Part shown: piece by piece, positions 51,127-59,760 of the stretch | Layout: every line of letters begins with the position of its first letter | How positions within the stretch are numbered: the first letter of the stretch is position 1 | NCBI GenBank assembly: GCA_045106815.1 | Contig: JBGCFG010000015.1 | Span: 62,001 to 126,000 of the forward strand | Direction of reading: 5' to 3' | Length of the DNA stretch: 64,000 nt | Source: JAUIAI01 sp045106815 | GTDB lineage: Bacteria > Pseudomonadota > Gammaproteobacteria > Burkholderiales > Burkholderiaceae_E | Position numbers and translations under genes: made by a program | The notes under the pieces: model-generated | What the model was told of the DNA's origin: nothing | Databases searched by the model: none | The model's input: only the letters and a program-made list of their open reading frames with translations

Positions 51127-52137
51127 TCAGAATGACTGAACGACAATCTTCCCTCTTGCCCGGCCTGTTTCAACAAGCGCATGCGCTGCCCGCATATTTT
51201 CAGCATTAATCGGGCTCAAAACCTCGCTTACGGTGCTACGAATTCTTCCGGCGTCGATTTCGCTCGCGACATGGTTGAGTAGTCGATGTTGTTCAATCAT
51301 ATCTGGCGTCTGGTGCATAGCACGGGCGAACATAAACTCCCAATGCAAACTCGCCGCTTTCAATTTCATGCCGGCCATTGGCATCGGCAGATCAGTATCA
51401 TCGATTGTGACAATACCGCCCTGGGGGCGGATCAGCTCCACTGCGGTTTCCCAGTGACGCATGTCGTTGAAGATCGCTATGTGATCCACATGCTCAAAAC
51501 CCAGGCTACGGACCTGTTCTGCCATGGGCTCTCGGTGATTGATGACATGAGTCGCCCCCAATTCCCTGACCCATGCGCTTGTCTCGGGGCGAGACGCCGT
51601 TGCAATGACAAGCAGGCCAGCAGCTCTTGCCAGTTGAATCCCGATTGAGCCAACACCACCACCAGCGCCTATGATGAGAATCGATTGACCTTTGTTCGCG
51701 CCATCTCGATCTATTTTCAGACGATCGAAAAGCGACTCATAGGCGGTGATTGTGGTTAAGGGTAGTGCTGCCGCTTCAGCATGACTAAGGCTTTTGGGTT
51801 TGAAGCCAACGATACGTTCGTCCACTAACTGAAACTCAGCGTTTGTTCCTGATCGGGTGATGTCGCCAGCGTAGTAGACCTCGTCGCCGACCTGAAACAA
51901 TGAAACCTCCGGACCGACTGCCTTAACCACGCCGCTGGCATCCCAACCGAGAACGCGGGGCGTGTTCTCGGCTTTGTCTTTCGGGCTGCGGACCTTGGTA
52001 TCAACCGGGTTGATTGAAACGGCCTGTACCTGAACCAGAAGGTCATGGCCGCAGGCATCCGGTTTATCCAGTTCCACGTCAATGAATGCGTTTGGATTCT
52101 CAACGGGCAGGTACTGGGTGAGTGCGACAGCTTTCAT
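51127..52137 (-). CDS. Zinc-type alcohol dehydrogenase-like (MDR) / quinone oxidoreductase
   Basis: 336 residues of the medium-chain reductase family. Cofactor motif IGAGGGVGSIGIQLAR near 155-170; early SINPVDTKVR and VLGWDASGVV fit the adh_fam_1 (TIGR02817) group, which lacks catalytic zinc ligands. It should reduce quinones or enones with NADPH. It is divergent from a LysR gene (173 bp), its likely regulator, and probably co-transcribed with the YCII gene. Confidence 0.87.
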   Translation of the reverse strand: MKAVALTQYLPVENPNAFIDVELDKPDACGHDLLVQVQAVSINPVDTKVRSPKDKAENTPRVLGWDASGVVKAVGPEVSLFQVGDEVYYAGDITRSGTNAEFQLVDERIVGFKPKSLSHAEAAALPLTTITAYESLFDRLKIDRDGANKGQSILIIGAGGGVGSIGIQLARAAGLLVIATASRPETSAWVRELGATHVINHREPMAEQVRSLGFEHVDHIAIFNDMRHWETAVELIRPQGGIVTIDDTDLPMPMAGMKLKAASLHWEFMFARAMHQTPDMIEQHRLLNHVASEIDAGRIRSTVSEVLSPINAENMRAAHALVETGRARGKIVVQSF

Positions 52138-52310
52138 GGTGCGTTTCCAGGGAGTGAGGCGGGTGAGTTCTGCGGGGACTTCAATGTGCGATGCATGAAC
52201 AGGACAGATGAGTCAGCTCGGTACGCGCTTATTAGTATTGGCGCTTCTAATTTATTGATAAACCCCCACTACTTTGACAAACAATCAACTTTAATTTGAT
52301 AATAGAACGC

Positions 52311-53237
52311 ATGAAATCCGTCAGTGATCGCACTGTTTTCATCGCTATTGTCGATGAAGGCAGTTTGACGCGTGCGGCTGATCGATTGGGTCTGTCGCTT
52401 GCGGTGTGCAGCAAGCGCCTGCTCACACTGGAGAATCGATTGGGCGTTCGATTGCTGAACCGCACAACCCGGCAGCAGCACCTGACTGACGCGGGTTCCC
52501 TTTACTACGAGCACTGCTTGCGCATCCAGGAAGATATCGACGCCGTCGAATCCAGCTTGGCTGGTCTGCGTGACTCTATCCAGGGCACTCTCCGGGTAAC
52601 AACCTCGGCATCGTTTGGTCGAAAGCATGTATCGCCGGTTGTGCCTGAATTCCTGAAGCAGCATCCGGGGATCAAACTGCAGTTGATCATGACTGACAAT
52701 GTTTTGGATATGGTTGCCGAAGGGATAGACGTCGGCATTCGAATTGGCGCGCTCGCAGATTCATCCTTAATCGCTATCAAACTGGCGCCAAACAGGCGAG
52801 TGTTGTGCGCCTCGCCCGCTTACCTCCAACGGGCGGGTACTCCCCTTTCGCCCGACCAACTCGGTGAGCACGATTGCCTGGTACTTTCATCCAGATCCGC
52901 ATCCCACGATGTATGGACATTCGAAACAAGTCGCGGGGTTGTCAGAGTTCCCGTTAGCTCAGTCGTTGCATCCAATAGTGGTGAAGTTGTCCGCGATGCG
53001 GCTATCGGCGGCCTGGGTATTGGCATCAAATCGATTTGGGATATCACAGAAGAACTGCGCAAAGGCGATCTGGTCACTGTTCTGGATGACTATCCACTCG
53101 CACACATGGACATCTTTGCGGTTTATCACAACCGCCGTTACGTTGCGCCAAAAGTTCGCGCCTGGATTGATTTTTTCAAAACGCGATTCGGTTCGCCCCC
53201 TTACTGGGAAGCAGGATTGGCACCTGCTGATCAATAG
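52311..53237 (+). CDS. LysR-family transcriptional regulator
   Basis: 308 residues from the ATG at 52311 (a TTG 15 bp upstream is in frame but unlikely). HTH GSLTRAADRLGLSLAVCSKRL is near 17-37 and the effector domain follows. It is divergent from the medium-chain reductase gene, which it probably regulates. Its last 7 bp overlap the end of the next, convergent LysR gene. Confidence 0.88.
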   Translation: MKSVSDRTVFIAIVDEGSLTRAADRLGLSLAVCSKRLLTLENRLGVRLLNRTTRQQHLTDAGSLYYEHCLRIQEDIDAVESSLAGLRDSIQGTLRVTTSASFGRKHVSPVVPEFLKQHPGIKLQLIMTDNVLDMVAEGIDVGIRIGALADSSLIAIKLAPNRRVLCASPAYLQRAGTPLSPDQLGEHDCLVLSSRSASHDVWTFETSRGVVRVPVSSVVASNSGEVVRDAAIGGLGIGIKSIWDITEELRKGDLVTVLDDYPLAHMDIFAVYHNRRYVAPKVRAWIDFFKTRFGSPPYWEAGLAPADQ

Positions 53238-54127
53238 TTGGCTGTCCACACATCTTCAATCGCCGTCATCGCCGCATTGATTGTCGGTTCCTGCGTACGC
53301 TCAGGCCGGCAGACAATACAGATTTCCGCATCGACAGAGACCGAATCAGCGATGACGACATCGTGGGCATGAGTCGCCACCAGCGCCAGGCTGTGCCGCG
53401 CTAACGCCAGGCCGACACCCGACTTCACCAGGTCCATCATCGACGGCTCAAGGTCGACCTGCGCGACGACGTTCTGGTCCAATCCCCTGGCCGTGAAAAT
53501 ATCAGACAACAGTCGGTTGTGTACTGAATCTGGCGGCGTACCTATCCAGGCCAACGAAGAAAGCGCGCGCCAGTCTTTTCCGGTAACTCGGCTCCCCCAA
53601 CCTGGCGGGGCGACCACGCGATAAGAAAATTGCGACAACCTGACGACGTGAAAACGCTCGCGCAGTTCCGACAATCCGGGCGGCCCGAGGCTGTAGGCAA
53701 CATCGAGCTGCCCATCCTCGACCAGACGAGCCACCTGGCCTGACATCCCGTGACTCAACTCGTAAGACATTGCCGGATACCGCTGAACCAGAGTCTCCAT
53801 CAGGCGTCCGAGGCGCAGAAACTCGGGGTCCAGAATCGTGCCTAGGCGCAGTCGGCCGGCCACGTCATCTGATAGGCCGGCGGCCGCTGCGGAAAACTCT
53901 GCCGCTGCCCGTAGCGCTTGCTCGGCGGTGGGTAGCAACTGCCGCCCCGCAGCCGTCAAGCGCATGCCCCGTGATTCACGCACGAAAAGGGTCAGGTTCA
54001 ATTGCTCCTGAAGGTTCTTCATCTGGCGACTTAGCGCCGGCTGCGTCAGAAACACGCGGTCGGCTGCCCGGGAGAGATTGCCCTCTCGGGCGACGGCAAC
54101 AAAGGTCCGAAGGCTGTTCAAGTCCAT
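53231..54127 (-). CDS. LysR-family transcriptional regulator
   Basis: 298 residues from the ATG at 54127 (MDLNSLRTFVAVAREG); upstream codons in frame show no family similarity. HTH GNLSRAADRVFLTQPALSRQMKNL is split across about 17-40. It is divergent from the GMC oxidoreductase gene (160 bp gap) and is likely its regulator. Confidence 0.88.
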   Translation of the reverse strand: MDLNSLRTFVAVAREGNLSRAADRVFLTQPALSRQMKNLQEQLNLTLFVRESRGMRLTAAGRQLLPTAEQALRAAAEFSAAAAGLSDDVAGRLRLGTILDPEFLRLGRLMETLVQRYPAMSYELSHGMSGQVARLVEDGQLDVAYSLGPPGLSELRERFHVVRLSQFSYRVVAPPGWGSRVTGKDWRALSSLAWIGTPPDSVHNRLLSDIFTARGLDQNVVAQVDLEPSMMDLVKSGVGLALARHSLALVATHAHDVVIADSVSVDAEICIVCRPERTQEPTINAAMTAIEDVWTANY

Positions 54128-54287
54128 CTTTGATATAACAATTGGTAATAACACTATCGAGCATAACTCATTGGACAGTCGCGAGTGTCTTACCCCAAAG
54201 TAACGCCATGAGAGACCGTCCGAGATCGGGCAATACTGATATGCGTTTCGCTTACATCTCCATTTGCCACTGACACAGGGAGTCGTC

Positions 54288-55910
54288 ATGAATAGCCCCG
54301 GTGATTTTGACTACATCATTGCTGGCGCCGGAGCCGCAGGTTGCGTATTGGCAAACAGGCTGTCTGCTGATCCCAATGTATCTGTCTTGCTGCTTGAAGC
54401 AGGAAACGATGAAAAATGGATTTGGACCAAGATCCCGGTTGGCTACCTTTTCTGCATCAACAATCCACGAACGGATTGGTGCTACACAACTGAACCAGAG
54501 CCAGGGCTTAACGGGCGGTCCATCATTTACGCGCGCGGCAAGGGGCTGGGCGGCAGTACGCTGATCAATGCCATGCTCTACCTGCGTGGACAGAATCGAG
54601 ACTACGATGAGTGGGCGAAGATTGTGGGCGATGACCGGTGGTCATGGACGAATGTCCTGCCTATGTTCAAAGAGGTTGAAGATCATTGGAGCGGTGACGA
54701 CGATCTTCACGCAACAGGTGGCGAGTGGCGGGTGGAGCAACAGAGGCTCTCTTGGGAGATTCTGGACCGCTTCAGTGAGGCCTCAACTCAGGCTGGGATT
54801 CCCACAACGTCCGATTTCAACCGCGGGCAAAACCTTGGGGTCAGCAACTTCGAAGTCAATCAGAAGCGGGGCACTCGATGGAGTGCTGTTCGCGGTTTTT
54901 TGGATCCAGTTCGCCATCGGCCCAACCTGAAGATCGTCACCGGCGCCTTACTCGACAAACTGCTGCTCGACGGGAAAACGGTTCAGGGTATCGAATACAT
55001 CCAAGGCAATGAACGTCACCTTGCGCGGGCACGAATTGAAACGGTGCTTGCTGCTGGCTCGATTGGCTCGCCGGCGATCTTGCAGCGCTCAGGGATCGGC
55101 GATAGCGAGCATTTGCAGCAGCTCGGCATCCCGGTCGCCCATCATCTACCCGGCGTCGGGAAGAACCTGCAGGATCATCTGCAACTTCGAACTGTATTCA
55201 AGATTCAAGGCATTAAGACGCTCAATCAAATCGCCAATAGTCTTTGGGGCAAGGCCATGATGGGTCTTGAGTATGCCCTGTTCCGACGTGGGCCATTAAC
55301 GATGGCACCAAGCCAGCTCGGACTGTTCGCTCGCTCTGGCCCCAATGCGCAGACGCCTGACCTGGAATTCCATGTCCAGCCACTTTCACTAGACAAGTTC
55401 GGTGATCCGCTGCACACGTTCCCTGCGATTACTGCGAGTGTCTGCGATTTGCGGCCTCAGTCTCGGGGAGTCGTGAACGTGCGAGACCCGGACCCCAACT
55501 CCTCGCCAGCCATCGCACCCCGGTATCTGACCCACGAAGCCGATAGAACCAAGGCGGCGGCAGCACTTCGCCTAGCCCGGAAAATCGTTAGCCAGCCAGC
55601 AATGGCGCCGTTCAAGCCCGTCGAGCACCTGCCGGGCGCTCAATACGAATCAGATGAGGAACTGGCTAAAGCCGCTGGCGATGTGGGCACAACGATTTTC
55701 CATCCAGTTGGCACTTGCAGTATGGGGACTGAGAAAGACCCTGATGCAGTGACTGACAGTGAACTACGTGTTCACGGCTTGCACGGACTGCGCATCGCAG
55801 ACGCATCCATCATGCCAACAATTACCTCAGGCAATACCAGTTCGCCAACGATCATGATCGCCACGCATGCTGCAAAGTTGATCAATCAAGCTCGCCAGGC
55901 CGACAGATGA
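54288..55910 (+). CDS. GMC-family FAD-dependent oxidoreductase (choline dehydrogenase-like)
   Basis: 540 residues from the ATG at 54288, preceded by AGGGAG; the in-frame TTG 24 bp earlier is not needed. FAD motif IAGAGAAGCVLANRLS near 9-24, GMC signature 1 ARGKGLGGSTLINAMLY, and the C-terminal active-site region FHPVGTCSMG with NTSSPTIMIA. It oxidises an alcohol or aldehyde. Its stop overlaps the start of a frameshifted AraC-type gene as ATGA. Confidence 0.88.
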   Translation: MNSPGDFDYIIAGAGAAGCVLANRLSADPNVSVLLLEAGNDEKWIWTKIPVGYLFCINNPRTDWCYTTEPEPGLNGRSIIYARGKGLGGSTLINAMLYLRGQNRDYDEWAKIVGDDRWSWTNVLPMFKEVEDHWSGDDDLHATGGEWRVEQQRLSWEILDRFSEASTQAGIPTTSDFNRGQNLGVSNFEVNQKRGTRWSAVRGFLDPVRHRPNLKIVTGALLDKLLLDGKTVQGIEYIQGNERHLARARIETVLAAGSIGSPAILQRSGIGDSEHLQQLGIPVAHHLPGVGKNLQDHLQLRTVFKIQGIKTLNQIANSLWGKAMMGLEYALFRRGPLTMAPSQLGLFARSGPNAQTPDLEFHVQPLSLDKFGDPLHTFPAITASVCDLRPQSRGVVNVRDPDPNSSPAIAPRYLTHEADRTKAAAALRLARKIVSQPAMAPFKPVEHLPGAQYESDEELAKAAGDVGTTIFHPVGTCSMGTEKDPDAVTDSELRVHGLHGLRIADASIMPTITSGNTSSPTIMIATHAAKLINQARQADR

Positions 55911-56904
55911 ACCGATTAAGCGCCCCATTGAATCTCGATGTGTCCGAATGGGAAGCCCCAAAGTCACTCGCCCATGGATTGGGTTATTTGCCATTAGTCG
56001 GTCAAACCCAGGACGTCGCTCCAGCAGACAATGTTGACTACTGGCATGATGTGTTTAGTCAAGTGTGGGGCCACTTAAGCTAAAGGAAATCGGTGGCAGG
56101 CTGTCTGGTAGCCTGCACAGTCGCCGAATCGGCGAACTGACTTTCAACAAAATCGTATTCGGCAATCAACTGTTTGAGTGCCTCAATGATGGGTCATCAA
56201 GGCGCGATGAACCCTTCTTTTCGTTAACCTTTCCGCAGGCGGGTTCGGCTAAATGTTTCGTTGGCCGCACGCGAATGCGGTTGATGCCGAATCATGCTTA
56301 TTTGATTAACGTCGAAACGGCTGCCAAGCTATATGTCGAGAACCAATACTCGACGATCAATATTCAGATTCCTGTCTCCAAACTTGAGCACCGTTTAGGC
56401 CGTCAGGTAAAGATCATGCCTCGCAGTGTCCTCCGGGTAGACACTGCATACCACTTGATGCGTGAGTTGATTCGCCACCTCACTAGTACGCCCGACAACC
56501 GCGACGGACGGACAATTTCATTCCTCAGCCATCAGTTGCTCGATACCGTCGCATTTTTTCTATCTGAAGGTGCCGATACATCTGAAGACCCTCTCGCCAC
56601 GAACGCCGTACGCGCACGTGCGATGGCCTTGATGGACGAGAACTACTGCGATCAGAGCATTAATCCGGTGACGATTGCGCAAGCTTGCGGTGTATCGCGC
56701 AGCTATTTGTACAAGGCATTCAGCGAGGGACCGTCTGTTATGGAGCACTTACGGCGTCGCCGGTTGGAAGCTGCTTGCGACATGATTGGCGCACAGGATA
56801 GACCTTCAATGACGTCGGTTGCAATGACCTGCGGATTTTCGAGTTCAAGCGAGTTCTCCCGACTCTTCAAGAAAGCGTATGGCGTCAGTCCAAGTGCGTA
56901 CTGA
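55907..56904 (+). pseudogene. AraC-family regulator gene with a one-base frameshift
   Basis: A first frame (55907-56083) gives 58 residues ending DNVDYWHDVFSQVWGHLS; a second frame (from about 56065) continues with GPLKLKEIGG, an AraC_binding_2-like domain, and two C-terminal HTHs (INPVTIAQACGVSRSYLYKAF and MTSVAMTCGFSSSSEFSRLF). The junction lies at the G-run 56067-56070. One extra G would fuse them as VWGPLKLKE, the usual sequence at this point in the family, giving about 333 residues. The ATG overlaps the GMC stop. Either a real loss of function or a homopolymer sequencing error. Confidence 0.75.
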
Positions 56905-56915
56905 GTTCGGGCGCA

Positions 56916-58364
56916 TCAACCTTGACGAATATCAACATAGGCTTGTCGACCACTCGCTAGCTGAGAGACCAATTGCTGCCGCTCAAACTGTCGAAGTGCA
57001 TGGATAACATAGTCGATATGGGCCGACATTTCGCGGCAAGCGCGCTCGGCGTCGCCTGAAAACAGCGCAGTGACAATCTTGTGGTGCTGGCTCTGAATTT
57101 CAGTGTTCCGGCCACCGTGCCGACGGTGCTGCATCAACCAATGGTCAATGACTTGTTCGATGATGCGGCTCAGAGCGCCCTGCAGCGCTGCGACGGCCAG
57201 GTTACCACTGGCCGCTGCAAAGGCCTTGTGTAGCTCAAAGTCTGCTTTGCTGAATCGCGCAGGCGCATTCTGAGCAGCATCATCCAGTTGCTTCATGATT
57301 TTGCTTATGCTCGTTTTGTGTTTAGCCGTTATGCCTGTGCATGCGAGCGCCATCGTCCAGCCTTCGAGCATGCGTCGAAACTCGAAAACGGCTTCCATTG
57401 CGATCGGCTGCCGGATGATCGCTTCCGTGAGGCTCTTCAGCGGTGACCGTGGCTTATGCTTGATAACAAGAACCTCACCGCCCGGTCGAAACTCAACCAG
57501 CCCGCCAACCCCCGCTTGCTGCAACGCAAGTTTGGTTGCATCTTCAGACAAACCCAACTCAGTTGCCAACGTTGGCAGGGATGGGAGCACCTCGCCCTGA
57601 TCAAAGTCGCCGCGGCCGATTTTGTCTCTTAGTTGGCGGTAGGCCGCTTCACTAGGACTGTCTCCGCCTGTTGATTCTGATGTTTTAGGAAGTCGTAGAG
57701 GCTTCAGGCATTCGGTCCCTATAACGGAGACTCGTGAGCGTATGTCGGCCAACAGAGTGAGCGGGTGCTCTTCCTGCCAGTGCCCCATCATGTGTGCTCG
57801 GCTGCGCCTTGCTGAAAGAACCTCAACAAAGGTATCGCGTAGTGCTTCCAGGAGTAAGCCCATCGTACGCACGAGTAGAAAGTTATAGGTTGACTCAGCA
57901 GCGAGCATCCACAGCGCTTCAAATCTCTTTACCGACTCATCTGAGTTAGGTTCACTCTCCACAGCAGCAAGCAAAGACATTGAATGACTCAGACGGTTTT
58001 CGTCTTCGGCATTCAACTCATTGAAAAGCACCTCAACACAGTGTCTTGCTAGCTCTGCCCAAAGTGAGAACACGTCGGCTTCAGACCCGGCCGGCAGTCT
58101 TTTGATGGCATCGAACAGTAGTTTCTGAAGGTGGTCCTGCCCGCACTTACCAGCTTGGCCGGTCTGCAGCAACCCCCTGATTCGCAGTCTGGCTAAGGCC
58201 TCACGCAAGGTTGCGCGAGAAACACCTGCCTGCTTGGCGAGCTGTCTTTCATTCACCAGGTTTACCCCAGGGCGGATCTGTCCCGTGAGCACGAGCGTCT
58301 CAAAGTGCTGCTCAACAGTATCAACAGCTTGCGGGATACGAGTAATTTGGCGGTCGTCAGACAT
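56916..58364 (-). CDS. Tandem GntR-FCD regulator (two fused HTH-FCD modules)
   Basis: 482 residues from the ATG at 58364. Module 1: a canonical GntR HTH (LVNERQLAKQAGVSRATLREAL, about 36-57) and an FCD-like helical domain (about 78-225) in which the metal ligands look replaced (RFEALWMLAAESTYN). Module 2: a second HTH-like region (about 238-305; LPSLPTLATELGLSEDATKLAL) without the usual recognition Arg residues, and a second FCD (about 315-460) with good ligands (DFELH, QSQHHK, MSAHID). Normal members have one module of about 230 residues. It follows glycerate 2-kinase in the same direction. Confidence 0.85.
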   Translation of the reverse strand: MSDDRQITRIPQAVDTVEQHFETLVLTGQIRPGVNLVNERQLAKQAGVSRATLREALARLRIRGLLQTGQAGKCGQDHLQKLLFDAIKRLPAGSEADVFSLWAELARHCVEVLFNELNAEDENRLSHSMSLLAAVESEPNSDESVKRFEALWMLAAESTYNFLLVRTMGLLLEALRDTFVEVLSARRSRAHMMGHWQEEHPLTLLADIRSRVSVIGTECLKPLRLPKTSESTGGDSPSEAAYRQLRDKIGRGDFDQGEVLPSLPTLATELGLSEDATKLALQQAGVGGLVEFRPGGEVLVIKHKPRSPLKSLTEAIIRQPIAMEAVFEFRRMLEGWTMALACTGITAKHKTSISKIMKQLDDAAQNAPARFSKADFELHKAFAAASGNLAVAALQGALSRIIEQVIDHWLMQHRRHGGRNTEIQSQHHKIVTALFSGDAERACREMSAHIDYVIHALRQFERQQLVSQLASGRQAYVDIRQG

Positions 58365-58447
58365 GGGCACTATTGTGCACGGTCGCCAGACTCGGCCATC
58401 AAGGCCGACAAACGACTCGCCTCTACGCAACACGCCAACTCGAAAGC

Positions 58448-59593
58448 TTAACGCTTCAGGGCAATGACAAGATCCATGACATTCGTGCCCGTCGGTCCGG
58501 TTTTGTAGAGAGAATCGCGCGCCTGAAGGTAGGTACCGGCATCGGCTCGCGCAAGCGCCTGCTCAGCCTGCTGACTGCTGAATGAGGCCTTTGTATCGAC
58601 GAAGGCGCCGGCCACATCCCCAGGCCCATCTGTGCCGTCCGTTCCTGCGACGAGCGCGTCAATCTGGGTACACCCTTGCAGAGCCTTCGTTAGCAGCAGC
58701 GCAAGCATTTGCGCCCGGCCGCCGCGGCCTGGCGCGTCGGGCAGTACAACGGTTGGCTCGCCACCCCAGACGTAAAGACCACTTGACCCTTGCCGCAACT
58801 GGCGCCCGATTCTCGCCGCTACTTCATGAACATCTCCATAGAGCGATTCTTCATTGGCGATAACGGGGGTTTGGAGTTGGTGTGCGTGACGACCAATAGC
58901 CTGTCGGGCGATTTGATTGCTTGCCACAATGAGTTCAGCAGCACATTCATCCCCTCGCGCCCTCGTGAGCAACATGTTGTCGCCGATGCCCGATCCGATA
59001 ACACTGATGTTCGCATGAGGCACATCAGCTATGGCGAGAACGGTTACCTTGCGCCCCGGGAACCGGGATAGGAGTCTGCCGCCTTTAATTGAGGAAGCAC
59101 CGATGCGTTGCTGGTTCATTTCCTCTATGTCAGCACCACTCGCGACAAGTCGTGAGTTAAGCGAGAGGATTTCATTATTAGATACCCCTGGCCCAGGCAC
59201 TTCCATTAAGGCAGATGCCCCACCGGAAACAAGCATCAGGAGCTCGGTATCAGGTGACAAGCTCTGAATCAGCGCCATTGCCCGACGACCTGCCCCGATC
59301 GATGCCTCGCTCATCTCTGGATGGCTTGTTTCCAGAATCTCCGTACCCGGGTACGCATTGAGTGCGCAATCAGCGTGACCGGGTTTCGTCACCACCAGAC
59401 AAGGCAGCGGCGAACCAAAGTGCTTCAAAGCGCCGAGCGCCATCGCGCCTGCAGCCTTACCGACAGACAAGATGGCATGTGGCCGACGATGGCTGGTGTT
59501 CGCGAGGAATCGGGTAACTGCCCTTTCGCCATCAACAGCATCAACGCCCGTCTGCCATAGATCGACCAGGTTTTGCTGAGTATGTGAGTTCAA
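58448..59593 (-). CDS. Glycerate 2-kinase (MOFRL family)
   Basis: 381 residues of the DUF4147/MOFRL family, sometimes named TtuD or GckA and often mis-annotated as hydroxypyruvate reductase. It has LSVGKAAGAMALGAL near the N-terminus, VSGGASALMEVP, the SIKGGRL loop and the C-terminal GRGGRAQMLALLL and AGTDGTDGPGD motifs. It phosphorylates D-glycerate to 2-phosphoglycerate. It is divergent from pyruvate kinase and shares a transcription unit with the GntR regulator. Confidence 0.88.
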   Translation of the reverse strand: MNSHTQQNLVDLWQTGVDAVDGERAVTRFLANTSHRRPHAILSVGKAAGAMALGALKHFGSPLPCLVVTKPGHADCALNAYPGTEILETSHPEMSEASIGAGRRAMALIQSLSPDTELLMLVSGGASALMEVPGPGVSNNEILSLNSRLVASGADIEEMNQQRIGASSIKGGRLLSRFPGRKVTVLAIADVPHANISVIGSGIGDNMLLTRARGDECAAELIVASNQIARQAIGRHAHQLQTPVIANEESLYGDVHEVAARIGRQLRQGSSGLYVWGGEPTVVLPDAPGRGGRAQMLALLLTKALQGCTQIDALVAGTDGTDGPGDVAGAFVDTKASFSSQQAEQALARADAGTYLQARDSLYKTGPTGTNVMDLVIALKR

Positions 59594-59636
59594 GAAAACC
59601 GCCTCTTTTCTGTTATCGTTGCGCTTGGAATTATGT

Positions 59637-59655
59637 TGGTCTAAACTTTAGACCA
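59637..59655. promoter_or_regulatory. 19-bp palindrome, candidate operator for the GntR-type regulator
   Basis: TGGTCTAAA (59637-59645), a central C and TTTAGACCA (59647-59655) are a perfect inverted repeat. It lies in the 167-bp divergent gap between glycerate 2-kinase and pyruvate kinase. Known operators of FCD-type GntR regulators are short palindromes with TGGT...ACCA ends, which this matches. Confidence 0.6.
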
Positions 59656-59760
59656 TACTTAGGCTTCACGCAATGGCATTCGCTAGAGCATTAACAGATA
59701 TCCCGCCGTGCCAGCGATGCTTCGCTCAACTGCACTAACCCTGACGGAGTCACCCTTTCT

